64,000 nt of DNA, from positions 30,544,808 through 30,608,807 of the forward strand of contig NW_023603184.1 of NCBI RefSeq assembly GCF_014898055.3. The letters are read 5' to 3'. This document shows positions 50,691-61,721 of this stretch, one piece after another. A model generated the notes under the pieces. The model worked only from the letters and a program-made list of their open reading frames with translations. It did no database searches and was not told the origin of the DNA. A program made the translations under genes and the position numbers. Position 1 is the first letter of the stretch. Each line of letters begins with the position of its first letter. Source of the DNA: Talpa occidentalis. Lineage: Eukaryota > Chordata > Mammalia > Eulipotyphla > Talpidae.

Positions 50691-51689
50691 TTTGGAACTA
50701 TGCTAGATTTGAAAAAAAAATTAACATGTTAGAGTGATGAAATGTCTGCCCTCCCTTCAAGCCCCCCATTTGACTGATGGGAAGCAATAGCCTAGAGAGA
50801 TGGATGGGACAAAGTGAGTGGGGAGGGCCCCTGTTCCTGCACCCTCCACAATGACTCCCAGTTACTAGCTTTGAGGTGAGTCGGTGGGTCAGCTCTCCCG
50901 GGAATATAGAAAATGTAGCATCAGTTCTCTTACCAAGTTACTCTGAACAGTTTAATTGATGAACAGAACATGTTCTGGAACACACATATCAAAGGGTAGG
51001 ATGAATAATGAAAATGGGCATTTCTGGGGAATGATCTGAAAATGCCAGGGCCACAGCTTGGAGCAGAGGGCGGTGAAGGGGACAGCAGGAAACACAGAGG
51101 GAAGGCGGCTAGGTGGACACAGGGGGCATCTTGCAGTGCCCGTAGAGAGCCCACTTCCTGGTGTAGCAGGCATGGACAGGTCAGCCTTGATTTCTGAACT
51201 CTCCAACAGCCTTCTCTGGGGAAGGCTGCACACTTCACGTGTGGACCTGGTTTGGTGAGAGACCACTGTCTGCTCCTTACACAAAAGCCCGGTGCACAGA
51301 AAAGGCCGGTGCTGATGCAGCTCAGTGAAGGATTCAGAAACAGATCCAAAGCAGGGCGAAGAAAACACTGGAAGATTTGAACAAGATCAGAAAAGCAATG
51401 TTGCCTGTAGTCACAATTTGCTGGGGTTTTACTGGTGTGAGGGGTTGGAATGTAATGCACTAACATACTGTACATTATTTATAATTTGTTGCATAAATGA
51501 TTATGCTTAAATTAACTGTTTAGTAAACAGTTTATCATTCACTGCATAGCAGAGGTTAAGTTATTCTAAATTAATCTGTGTGTTGATTTTTTATAAAACC
51601 CTTCATGAGAGAGGCTCCCAGGTAAGGGCAGGTGGACCCAGCTGACTCTTGGTGACAAGATTCCCGGATGACTCCAAGAATTATTCTGT
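50691..51689. other. intron 2 stretch, unassigned
   Basis: The AT-rich, repeat-free patch 51420-51600 may be conserved non-coding DNA. The 181-codon minus-strand frame at 50930-51475 has no recognisable protein. Confidence 0.35.
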
Positions 51690-52090
51690 TTACTCAGATT
51701 GAAACCCACGGTGTTTGCAGGGGCCCCCAAGGCCCTAAATGATCCCCCAGAATCTCTTCCCTGGCTCACCTCCAGCTCATCTTTCCCTGGCTCTCTCCAT
51801 ATAGCTACTCTCATCTCCAAACTGTTTCCCTAGCCAAGCAGGCATGCTCGCCTGAGGCCTTTGCACACTCTGTTTCCTGGGTCTGGGGTAACCTGTGCCC
51901 TTATTTTAGCCTGGCTGATTCTCCCACCAACTCAAAGTGTTTACTCAAGTCTCGTTCACAATTGGCTCCACCCTGAGAACATGTTCAAAGTGGCAGTTAC
52001 ATTCCTGCCTCCTGCATGAACAATCACGTGGCACTTATTTAAACTCTACTTTTTCATGGAAATTATCTGCTTTTAACCTATTGTGCATGT
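51690..52090 (+). mobile_element. L2 remnant, plus strand
   Basis: L2 order: 'aaggccctaaatgatccccc', 'cctgaggcctttgcacactctgtttcctgg', 'acgtggcacttatttaaac'. Confidence 0.65.
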
Positions 52091-53799
52091 TAAATACTGT
52101 TTTTTTTTTTTTTTTTTTTGGACCAGGATTTGCCTGGGAGACACTGCTTAACGTTTAAACCTTATCCAGCTGGTTGAGGTTCTTTTATGTTGGTTACTAC
52201 CGCCTTGCGTGACAGCCATCTCCTCTGGGATCTCTGATCTCCCTTTAGCCACTTCCCCAAGGCTGCAGTCCACACACCCTTGCCTCATCTACAGACCTCA
52301 TCTGTCCTTTGACAGCAAGCCAGTGCCCGCTAGTGCAGAGCAGACCGGAAGTGGGGCAAGGGCTGCTGAAGGCTCTCCCCAAACAGAGGTTGCTTTGGCT
52401 CACAAAGTGCCTGTCCTAAAGGTCTCTTGGGCTCTACTGACATTTTGTAAGACCTATTAAAACAAAACACTTTAGTGTCACATCTTTCATGGAGTCGAGT
52501 TACATGCCCAACTCACACTTTTACCCATCGGTTCTTTGACATCCCAATTTAAGACACAATCGGCCTCTCCTGAAGTGCAGTCCCAAAGCAGAGAGTGGGG
52601 TGACTGCAGGGGTTTCCAATGCAAGTTCAGGAAATACGTTCAGCTGGCATGCAAGGCTTCACCCCGTGTTTCCTGGGCAATCTGTGGGTTAAGTGATTCA
52701 GTTAAGGATTTATTGAAACCCACTGAGTGTCAGCCCTTGTGCTGAGGACAGTGATGCTGAGATAAATCAGACAGCACCTGCCTTTGAGGATATGTCAAAG
52801 TCTGGTGGAGGAGATGGGTGGAGAAGCTGGGTAGTGTGGCCCGTAGGCAGTCAGTCTGGAAACAGCCTGCCTGCATGGAGTTCTGACTCTCTTAAATCAT
52901 GGAAATCTGCATCTTCATGTTTCGTCTGCACAATGGAGACTATAACAGTGTGCCCCTAATCAGATTATTGAGCATGTAATCATGCATGACATGCTCACAG
53001 TCCTTAAGGCACTCTAAGGGCTCAATAAACGTTAGCTATTATTACTGGTGACTTGTCTATATTTTCTTTCCATGTGCCTTCAGAACTGTTTCTCATTCAG
53101 TTCTCAATTTTTTTTTAGCTAAACACAATTGCATGATTATCCCAGTGGTCAGGTTGCAGCTCAGCCGCTCAGCGTGCTGGGCCAGGCCAGACAGGGAAAA
53201 AGGATAGAGATGTCCTCAGCTGCCTACTCATTTTGCCCTCCACCTGCTGAGCACCAGCACTCCTGACCCCCCTCCCGACCTGGCCAGAGTTGGCCTTGGC
53301 TCTGAGAGGGAAGTGCCTGGCTGATGGTTCTGGGGATTAACCCCTGAGTGGGGTTGAGAGGAGACAGGAGCTGTGGATTTACTAATCTGCTCGGTTTAGT
53401 CTTCTCAGTGTGTTTGCTGGTTGCTTGGGGAGAAAGAGGAGGTATCTGTTTAAACAATCTCTAGAAGTCAGTTATTTTAAGCTCATTCTTAAAGAAAACC
53501 AGATACTGCTTGCAGGCACCCCTGTCTGTCCTCATTTCAGAGGCTGTCACCCTGGCGGGTGGCTCAGCCAAAAGTGGTTTTGGCCTGAAAACAGCAATTA
53601 CATCTGTGGAGCCTGTGGTCCTGGTTCACCTTCTACCCAGAGCTTTCAGCAGGTCAGTGTCTCAAAGCTTTCCTCCATCTTCCTGTTGCTCACAACAAGT
53701 CCCTGAAGTGCTTGCCTAGCAAAATGATCCTGCTTGCCTCCTCATGTTGTGGCTGCCCCGTCTTGCTCTCTGCTCCTCTACTGCAATAAAGCAGGAAGA
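52091..53799. other. intron 2 stretch with old repeat traces
   Basis: Poly-T of about 19 at 52101-52119. L2-like antisense trace at 52700-52860 and MIR-like trace at 52900-53050 (cataataaacg-type end 'gggctcaataaacgttagct'). No gene. Confidence 0.4.
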
Positions 53800-54000
53800 G
53801 CAAAGCATAGCGGTTCAGAGCTCACTCTGGAGTCAGAGAGACCAGGGTTTCCATTTTGTTATTGCTCCTTTTTGCCCAAGTGGTTTTGCTTCTCTGACCT
53901 CAGTTTCCTTATCTGTAAAATGGGTTACAATAATAAGACCTAACTCAGGCAATTGTCCTGAGGACTAAGTCAAATAATTCTTGTAAAGCACTTACAAAGG
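53800..54000 (+). mobile_element. MIR SINE remnant
   Basis: 'catagcggttcagagctcactctggagtc', 'cctcagtttccttatctgtaaaatggg', 'gaggactaagtcaaataattcttgtaaagcac'. One of the clearest MIR copies. Confidence 0.8.
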
Positions 54001-54559
54001 GAGCTAACATTTCTGAACACATCCTCAGGGGTAGGCAGTGTCCTATGCTCTTCATATTTACCACTTAATTTAATTCTTCCACAATCTGGTGTGGAAGGTT
54101 CTATTACTGCCTTGGTTTCATAGATGAGGAAATTGAAGTCAAGACATTTCCTCAAAAGACTAATGTAAGTTGTTAAAAGCTAGGATACTAGGTATACTGG
54201 TTGGAGAGTGAAAGGGACCCAGGGGGCTCCTGGGGTGCAGAAATATTCTATTTCTTTGTCTGGTTCCTGTATATACAGGTATATGGATCTTATGAAAATC
54301 TACCAAACTGCAGCTCAATATTATTATTAGTTCATTTTTCATTTCAATGAAAATTACAGAAAAGTGAAAGAAAGCAGCAGCGGCCATTTGCCTTAGGTCA
54401 CAAAGATTGAGTATTTGAACCAGCCCTCCCACTGTGCCTTCATCAACTTGGGGGATTAACCCCTAAATGTGCAAGTCTTGTTGAACTGGATTTCCATCTG
54501 AGGGATGCCCTGAGGAGCCCTCAGACTGGGCATTTGGATTCTGGTTCCTTCCCTAGACC

Positions 54560-55200
54560 CCATTTTGTTTTTAAAGAAAGTTTAAAAATGTTTGCATAGG
54601 TTGAGATTTACAGTGATAGCACAGAGATTCCTCATAGATCCCACACCCAGTTCCCCCAGTTTTTCGTGTCTTACACGAGCGCAGTATATTTGTCACAACT
54701 AAGCAATGGGCATTAGCCTGTTACTAGTCACCAAATCCCAGGCTTTGTGGGGAGTTCACAAGTTTTTCCCATGAATGTCAATTTCTGTCTTAGGATACCA
54801 CCTAGGATGTCCTATTAGATTCAGTTGCCACATCTCCCTAGTCCCCTCTGGTCTTTGATGGGGTTTCAGTCTTCTGAAAACTGTCCCTGCAGTTTTGAGG
54901 GGTACTGGGGAAGTGTACTGTAGAATTTTCCTGTCTTTGGGTTCCTGATCCTTTTCTAGCATGGGACTGAGGTTATGTGTTTTGGGAAAAATGCCATGGG
55001 GAAGGGTCCCACATCAAATCAGGGTACATACCACCCACATCCCCAGAGAAGGCCCCTTTTATCTCATCACATCGGAGTATGTGCTACCAGCACGACTTAT
55101 CAGCGGTCAGGTTAACTCTGATCACTTGGTTAAAGTGGTGTTTGTCAGATTTCTCCACTCTAAAGCTATTTTCCCCCGTCTCTCTATAATCTTCTTTGAA
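54560..55200 (-). mobile_element. L1M 3' UTR region, minus strand
   Basis: Matches my memory of an old antisense L1 3' UTR: 'tttgatggggtttcagtcttctgaaaactg', 'gggactgaggttatgtgttttggg', 'tgctaccagcacgacttatcagc', 'gtttgtcagatttctccactctaaagc'. Confidence 0.7.
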
Positions 55201-55849
55201 ATTGAGTCACGAAGCGCAGCCCACACACAGCTCCTGCTCGATCCCTTTTTAATCATAGAGTTTATCTGACGCAAGACCTGTAAACACGCATTGATTCAAG
55301 TATTTGCGCAGGTAGAGATGCGTAAATGCACAGCCAGACACCCAGACAGGGACACGCAGATAATACAGACACGCTCGGATGAGTTCATATCCACAGACGC
55401 AGACACTCATCGACACAAATACACAGAGACTGGAGAAATCGATAATTTTGTCATTCCATTTCCCTTACCAGCAAAGTGATAAATCAACTGGGATTTTAAT
55501 TAACACACCTTCTGAAGTTAAAACTTTTGTTTTAATTCTTAAAGATCTGGAGTGTGTACTGATTATGCTTCTGTGCAAGTTGGAGGTAGAGGGAGTGAGT
55601 TTGGGATCTATTTAGACCTCCTTAATGGGCCCTGGCCGGAGGCATTCAGGGGCTCTGACTCCCTCTCCCTCCCTTTGCCATCCAGGCCAGTAACTAGTGA
55701 GGGATGTGAGTAGTTTCCAGCTAAGGAACCCTGACTCTTCCCCAGGGAGATATGCTCATAACCACCCAGCACCAGAGGTTTCCTTTGAGCAGGTACAAGA
55801 CACAGGTGTTGTGATATAGCATCTTTCAAGCCCACCGGTATCTGCCTTT
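55201..55849. other. intron 2 stretch, unassigned
   Basis: Contains a 'cacagac'-rich patch at 55310-55430 with loosely repeated acac/cagac words. No gene. Confidence 0.4.
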
Positions 55850-56216
55850 GTTGCTCTGCCCTGCAACCCTTCAGTAGCTTCTCAGGGCTCCCACATAAAT
55901 GTCTAATCTCTACTTGGGTGTTCAAAGTTTCTCAAGATCAGGGCCTTGTCCAGCTTTCTAGCTTTCACTCTCCCTGCTTCCTCTTTTCAGAATGTATAAC
56001 AACCCAACTGGCTACTCCTACGCTATTGTCTGGAGCATCCTGGAATCTGCCCTCACTGTCTTCACATGTCCAAACCCTACCGAGCTCTGAAGTCACCTTC
56101 TCTAAGCACCTCCTCTTGATCCTCAGCTTCAAGGGACAGCTCCCTCTCTGAATTCCCAGAAAACCTCTTTTGCAAGAGATGGTACAGACTCAATTTTGCT
56201 TAGTTATTTGTGCTTT
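55850..56216 (+). mobile_element. L2 remnant, plus strand
   Basis: L2 order: 'gctctgccctgcaaccctt', 'gttcaaagtttctcaagatcagggccttg', 'ctgaagtcaccttctctaagcacc'. Its right end meets a SINE TSD. Confidence 0.6.
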
Positions 56217-56233
56217 AGAAAAGGTTCTTTTGC

Positions 56234-56507
56234 AGGGCCTCCCTGGAGGTGCAAAGGGTTAAGCACCACTGTGAAGTGATCCGCAGCCTCTGCAGCACGA
56301 GTTCAATCCCCAGCCAGCCAGGGAGCAACCCACATGGTGCAGCAGACCTCTCCTGTCTCACCCACTGCTCCCCTCAGCGGTGTGTTTCAGTCAGTCTGCC
56401 TATTCTGTTCCCCACTCTGTCTCTGGTGAATTCTCTCACCCCCTGCATCTCCTGCCTATACTCCAGCTCTTATATGCATAAATGAATAAATCTTAAAGAA
56501 AAAAAAA
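56234..56507 (+). mobile_element. tRNA-derived SINE (type A)
   Basis: Plus-strand copy (gggcctccctggaggtgcaa) with A-rich tail. Perfect 17 bp TSD agaaaaggttcttttgc at 56217-56233 and 56508-56524. Confidence 0.92.
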
Positions 56508-56524
56508 AGAAAAGGTTCTTTTGC

Positions 56525-57135
56525 TAGCAGATATAGAAATGAACTCTTGGACTTGTTCCCCAGCCTCCAAATGATTCCGGAGTACTTGGTGGCACAACTG
56601 AAGTTGCTGTTGTGAATGTGACCTGTGTCTAACAGCTCCAGTCTCTGACCCTTGGCTCTAAGTTTCACCATTTAGGGGAAGAGTTGGAATCAGTGCCACT
56701 CAGTTTAGGAGCCACCCTGGACCAACCACCACCTCTGGCCACGGTAGGGGGGGGGTCACCCCTGTGTTTGGGAAGGGGACAAGCTGGCCTAGGTTGCCAC
56801 ACTAAGATGCAGCTAATGTAAAGGGTCTTTGCTATTGATGGAAGGATGCCAGGAAGACAAAAATGACAGATGTCCACTGTGAAGTGTTTATGAAGAGGAT
56901 GCGTCAGCAATGAGTGACTGATTCACTTGTTGTATCTTGAAGTCCCTCGGTCCATTTGCCTCCTAGTCCTGTATCTCTAAACATAACAATCATGTTTTTC
57001 CATCCTTTACATCTCCGGTTAGTCATGCTGGTCTTGGGGCTCTCTCTGGGCACCCTTGAGTATAGGAGGCATATGAAGTCCTGTGCAGAGAAACAGCAGT
57101 AAGTGCCTCCCACTCTGCTACTCATTCACTGACAA
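56525..57135. other. intron 2 stretch, unassigned
   Basis: No recognised repeat or gene. Confidence 0.35.
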
Positions 57136-57148
57136 ATGCTCAGGGAAT

Positions 57149-57347
57149 CAGAAAACTTAAATAAGGCACCAGGAAAAAGAATAACTATAAGAAAGAAAAT
57201 ATCAAAATCAACAAACAACTATGAACCAGAGACACTCTATGGGGGGTGGGGGGTGGGGAAAGGAGGGCTTGGGGTCAAAGTAAGGGGGTTGTATTGTAAT
57301 TGTATGGGGAATATAAAAATAAAATTTAAATAAATATGTTAAAAAAA
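57149..57347 (+). mobile_element. 5'-truncated L1 3' end with G-rich tract
   Basis: Ends in an A-tail (aaataaatatgttaaaaaaaa). It carries a G-rich stretch at 57241-57274 like L1 3' UTRs. Flanks atgctcagggaat (57136-57148) and atgttcagggagt (57348-57360) look like a TSD with two changes. Confidence 0.65.
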
Positions 57348-57429
57348 ATGTTCAGGGAGTAGCTGAGAGATGTCAGGCGCTGGCAAGAAACCAGATACAA
57401 GGGACCATCCTACCCAGGACTTGGAGACT

Positions 57430-57830
57430 GCAGACAAACACACCAGTTCCATCCGGGTGGCTTTAATGGAGGGTACCCAGAGAGTATGGGGCCCTGGGAG
57501 GAGCCGATGAGCTCTGGCTAGTACTTTTCAGAGAAGGTAACATTAAAACAAGGTCTTACCCAGGGAGAGGAGCTGGCCACCCAGAGAAGATGGAAAGGGG
57601 ATTCTTTGAGAGATTACTGCTGTGCAAAGCTTCAGGGGACTATGAAAGAGAGTGGTGTATTTGGAAATCAGGGAGGCAGAGTGTACCTGGAGTGTGTTCA
57701 CAGCAAGGATGCTAAGAGTTGGCAGAGATGCAAAAGGGAGCTGTGTGGGAAGGGAGGCTGGGGCCAGATGGTGGAAGCCCCTCTAGCCAAGTCTCAGGAA
57801 TTTTGACTTAGTCAAGGAACAGGGGCCAGG
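57430..57830 (-). mobile_element. L2-like element, minus strand
   Basis: Purine-rich antisense L2 pattern: 'ggaggagccgatgagctctgg', 'aaggggattctttgagagat', 'aagtctcaggaattttgacttagtc'. Confidence 0.5.
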
Positions 57831-57989
57831 GGGGCAGTGAGAACTCACTCAGGGGAGCGACCATATCTATGGAGGAAGCTCTCCTGCATTAGCTTTGGGA
57901 AGTGGATACGGACCACTTACAGACCTGCAGTTCTGCCCCTGGGGTCTATGCCAGAGCATGAAGATGTTAGTCTGTGTAGACATACGTAT

Positions 57990-58270
57990 GAGGGTGTTCC
58001 CAGCAACCAAGAGCTGAAAACAGAGTACCCAACAATGGGGACATGGCTTAATTGTGGTATATCTACAATATGGAATAATTTTAAGATGTTGAAGAGAATG
58101 TTTTACGTCTGTACTGGATAATTTGGAAAGGTTTCCATGTTGAGTAAGAAAATAAAAAAAATGCGTACATATTGTGAAACCTTTGTAAAACAAGCAAAGG
58201 GTCAGAAGAGCCTGCAAGTACATACACTTAGGTGTCAGTGGGAAAATAGGGAATGATTCTCATTAATTTA
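57990..58270 (+). mobile_element. L1 ORF2 3' end, plus strand
   Basis: 'gtacccaacaatggggacatggcttaattgtgg', 'caatatggaataattttaagatgttgaag', 'gtaagaaaataaaaaaaatgcg', as in old L1 ORF2 ends. Decayed. Confidence 0.7.
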
Positions 58271-58585
58271 CCTTGAGGGAGTAGAGGATTGAGGAAGCCA
58301 TACTGAGGTATAGTGGAGTAGCAATTGTCTATGAAGAGTACAGGTGATGTAAGACCATTTAATGTGAAGTTCAATATGAGTTTCTAAAGATGGAATGGGC
58401 AGGAGGGCTCTGCGATGCCACATTCTCTACAAAATAGCTGTTTTCATGAAAGGAAAAGGAGAAAAAAAAGAAAGGATAGTGGTGAGGTTTTTTTTTTTTT
58501 ATTTTGCTTTTTAACATTTAAGAAAACATGTATGATTTCTGTGATTAAACACTGTTAAGTCTTGTGGTTAAAAATGAACCTTGTA

Positions 58586-58857
58586 GGGCCTCCCTGGTGG
58601 TGCAAGGGGTTAAGACGCAACCTGTGAAGATGTCTGCAATCTCTGGAGCACAAGTTCGATTCCCCAGCCAGGGAGCAACCCACATGGTGCAGCAGACCTC
58701 TCCTGACTCGCCCGCTGCTCCCCTCAGCAGTGTGTTTCAGTCAATCTCCTTGTTCTGCTCCCCACTCTGTCTCTGGTGAATCCTCTTGCCCCCCACACCT
58801 CTGGCCTGTACCCCAGCTCTTGTATGCATAAAGAAATAAATCTTTAAAAAAAAAAAA
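58586..58857 (+). mobile_element. tRNA-derived SINE (type A), near consensus
   Basis: Plus-strand copy starting gggcctccctggtggtgcaa with a clean A-tail. Direct repeat aaccttgta at 58577-58585 and 58858-58866. Confidence 0.9.
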
Positions 58858-58899
58858 AACCTTGTATTCAAACAGTTGCATCATTCAGAAAGTGCTATT

Positions 58900-59600
58900 C
58901 CTTCTCCCTAAATAATAGTCAGCATAAAGACCTCTCCTGACCATGATGACTGGAGTAGGCCCTTGTCACTATACTTGCATTTGGTACCTCTGTCCCACCG
59001 ACTTGGCTTTACCGGTGAAGCAATTGCTCGCTGGATCATACACGGCCCTTCAGGAACTGCTCCAACCTCACCCTCCACTGCTCTGACCTCAACCCCGCCC
59101 TCCCTCCTCCTGGCTGACTGCGGTCTCCTTGCTATTCCTCACATCTCAAGGACATTTCTGCCCCAGTACCTTTGCACTTGCTGTTCTCACCATCACCCTG
59201 AGACAATTTGCTCCCATATATCCAGATGGCTCACTCTATGTCCTTCAAGCTTGGGCTCAAATGGCCCTTTCTCTGAGTCTGCTCTGATCCACTTGTTTAA
59301 AATCATAGTGCTCACTCCCTCTTGACCCCCCCCGCAAGTCCTGTCTATTCTTCTTTCCTGCTCTCATTTCCTTCATAGCATTTAGTAGTTCCAACATATT
59401 CTATGCATTGCTCTTTATTTTGAAAATTACTTTGAAATTGTTCTTTCATTTGAGTGTAACCTTCACAGGACAGGTGATTTTTATTTACTTGTTTGCTGTT
59501 ACAGCCCAAGGGCTTAGAATATACTTGGCACATAGTAGGCACTGAATACTTATTTGTAGAATGATTGGTGGCAGGTATAGAATGGTTTGAGGCAGGCAAG
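58900..59600 (+). mobile_element. L2 remnant, plus strand, long
   Basis: Clear L2 3' order: 'agtacctttgcacttgctgttctcacc', 'caagcttgggctcaaatggcc', 'cacttgtttaaaatcatagtgctc', 'cttggcacatagtaggcactgaatac'. Confidence 0.8.
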
Positions 59601-59689
59601 ATTCATGTTCAATTTTCCTCAATAATCTGAAATTACTGAATTTTATTTGACTTAGTAAATTTTAAAGTGAATTTTATTTGGTCTTGGGA

Positions 59690-60090
59690 TCTAATCTATA
59701 TTCTCATACTGACTATATTTTGTTTTGCACCATTACAAAGTAATGTACATGTTCATGTTAGAAAAATTGGAAATCAGAGGAGAGGTGAAAAAAAGGAAAA
59801 AGGCTTTAATTCATCACCTATAAAGAACCACTAACAGTTGACTATCTTTCCTTTCATTATTTTTTTCTAGAACCAGCTTTGAAACAGAATTATAATAATT
59901 GCATGTTTATATTTTTACATTCTGCTTTCCCCGTTCTATCAGTGCACACATATTTCATTGCTACAAACTTTGGGAAAGCACTGTTTTAAATAAATGTGCA
60001 CACTATATAACCATGTGGCTGTACCATAATTCACTTAACAGCATGGATATTGATTTTTAGGCTATTTCCAGTTCTTCTTGCAAAGATCAC
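59690..60090 (-). mobile_element. L1-like remnant, minus strand
   Basis: 'catgtggctgtaccataattcacttaacag', 'ggctatttccagttcttcttgc' resemble antisense L1 ends. Weak. Confidence 0.4.
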
Positions 60091-60307
60091 CTAGTTATCT
60101 GTCACTCTTCATTGCCTGTGTTTGTCTGGCCCTCTGTGCCTCAGTCTTGCTATCTGTAAGATGGACATAATGAGAAATAAGGATTAAAGTAAACGAACAC
60201 AAGAAACAGTGATGAGTATGTAGTAGGTATGTAGTAAACATCAGATGGTCTGGGATTGAAATTTTTAAGAAATGTGGAGAATTGATGGTCTTGTCCCCTG
60301 CCGGTAG

Positions 60308-60653
60308 GCTGCACCTGATGCAAGTGGATTCTGTCCAGCGCTGGATGGAGGACCTGAAGCTCATGACCGAGTGCGAATGCATGTGTATCCTGCAGGCGAA
60401 GCCCATCAGTCTGGAGGAGGATGCACAGGGTGACCTCATTCTGGCGGGTGGCCCCGGGCCCGGGGACCCCTTGCAGCTGCTGCTCAAGCGGGGCTGGGTC
60501 ATCAGCACCGAGCTGCGCAGGATCGGGCAGAAGCTGGCACAGGACCGCTGGGCACGCGTGCATAGCATGAGTGTGCGGCTGACCTGCCATGCCCGCTCCA
60601 TGGTCAGTGAGTACAGCGCTGCCAGCAGGAGCTCCTCGCAGGAGATGGGCCAG
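60308..60653 (+). CDS. INSC: INSC coding exon 3 (LGN-binding region)
   Basis: This exon encodes the end of Arg66 and residues 67-181. The acceptor is ccggtag|g and the donor is cag|gtgagc; the exon ends in phase 0. Residues about 74-100 (SVQRWMEDLKLMTECECMC and the acidic stretch after it) form the conserved LGN-binding segment of INSC (Pfam INSC_LBD). In known structures this segment lies in the TPR groove of LGN and competes with NuMA. A Gly/Pro turn (GGPGPGDP) follows at about residues 113-120. Next come helices rich in Leu and Arg (LLLKRGWVISTELRRIGQKL), where the folded armadillo-type region begins. The exon is GC-rich and almost identical to the human protein as I remember it, so it is under strong selection. 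A 233-codon open frame on the opposite strand across this exon is a GC-driven shadow. This is the strongest evidence for the gene's identity. Confidence 0.97.
60452..60465. repeat. 14 bp GC palindrome inside exon 3
   Basis: ccccgggcccgggg is its own reverse complement and encodes the Gly/Pro turn of INSC. Confidence 0.95.
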
Positions 60654-61668
60654 GTGAGCTGCTCTGGATGGCTTGGGAGGGTGCTTGGAGTGGGGATGCT
60701 TTTTACACGTGTGGGTCTGAACTGTGTGGAATTTGAACCTTTCGTAAGGTGGCCAGGGGCTACCCTTTTCTTCCAAAAAAGGATAGAAGAAAGCAAGGAC
60801 TTCTACTGATAGCCCCTACATGCCGGGCACCACGCTGGGTGTTTTTACACACATCTCATTTAACCTCTACTACCTGTGAGGCAGACGTCACCACTAAGGC
60901 TTTGCAACAGCATAGTGTACCTGCTTGAATGCCAGACTGCCTGGGTTAAAATGTCAGCTCTGCTGTGTGACCTTGGCAAGCTACTCACCTTCCCTGTACC
61001 CTAGTTCCATCACCCTAATGAATATAGTGCTGCCATTAGTGCTACCATAGGTCTGTTGTGAGACTAAATGAGTTACTGCATGAAAAACATTTTAAAAAGA
61101 CGATTAAAAGTATTAGCTAGCATCATCGTCCTTACTTTATAGATGAGAAAACAAACTCAGAACCAAAGTCACTTCCCAAAGTTATGTCATGAATGGCTTA
61201 AGTGGCTTCAACCCAAGCCTCTCTAATTTCAAAGCCTGTGACTTTAAATTTTCTTCTCAAAACCCAGCATGATCCATTAAAATCCCCTGCCCTGCCCCTT
61301 TCATTATTTCTCTTTCCTAGGGCTTTCACTTTCCACCTGAGTACTGTATCCTTTTCCTTGCTGCACTCTGCAGACAATAAACTTCTGTTCATTCTTTGAA
61401 GCGCAGTTCAAATATTCCTTTTCTGAAGCTTCCCAGATGCCCTGGCATAGCTAACTTTAGTTTTCTTTCTTTCTTTCTTTTCTTTTTTGAGCTCCCCTAA
61501 GATCTGATGATAATCTCTTTTGCCATCCATCCCTACAACGTTTTGTAGTTTATGTGGCAAATCCCATGAATGTTTCTTCATCTTTAGGGCCAGAGGGCCC
61601 AGCGCTGCTGTTGGTCTTTGACCAGTGCTTATGGAACTCAGTAAGTAAGTGGATCTATTTTTCTACAG
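60654..61668 (+). other. INSC: INSC intron 3 (1,015 bp)
   Basis: Holds a MIR-like copy at about 60900-61105 ('gaatgccagactgcctgggttaaaatgtcagctctgctgtgtgacc') and an L2/MIR-like trace at 61110-61240. A TTTC run lies near 61464. Confidence 0.75.
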
Positions 61669-61721
61669 ATTGAGAAGCTGCTAATGGAGAAGTGCTCAGA
61701 GCTCTCAGCAGTCACCGAGAG
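61669..61721 (+). CDS. INSC: INSC coding exon 4
   Basis: This 53 bp exon encodes residues 182-198 (IEKLLMEKCSELSAVTE) and two bases of Arg199. The acceptor is a pyrimidine-rich tttttctacag|att, and the donor is gag ag|gtaaat. The entry phase is 0 and the split Arg is completed by the first base of exon 5. The peptide is a charged amphipathic helix continuing the helical region begun in exon 3. It was found by demanding phase agreement with exons 3 and 5 and by the remembered INSC sequence, which has the same residues after the EMG(Q/E) motif. It lies 1,015 bp after exon 3 and 1,131 bp before exon 5. Confidence 0.95.

Larger units (their letters stand above)
40805..60307 (+). other. INSC: INSC intron 2 (19.5 kb)
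   Basis: Bounded by gtaagt and ccggtag. It contains L1 3' ends, L2 and MIR remnants, two type A SINEs (56234 and 58586) and repeat-free AT-rich patches. No other gene was seen. Confidence 0.8.

Noticed and set aside
50930..51475. 181-codon minus-strand frame
   Set aside because: No recognisable domain, and the translated sequence looks like random Ser/Pro/Cys-rich intronic DNA.
60095..60796. 233-codon open frame antisense to INSC exon 3
   Set aside because: It is explained by GC-rich coding sequence on the other strand. No homology was recognised, and it crosses exon and intron alike.
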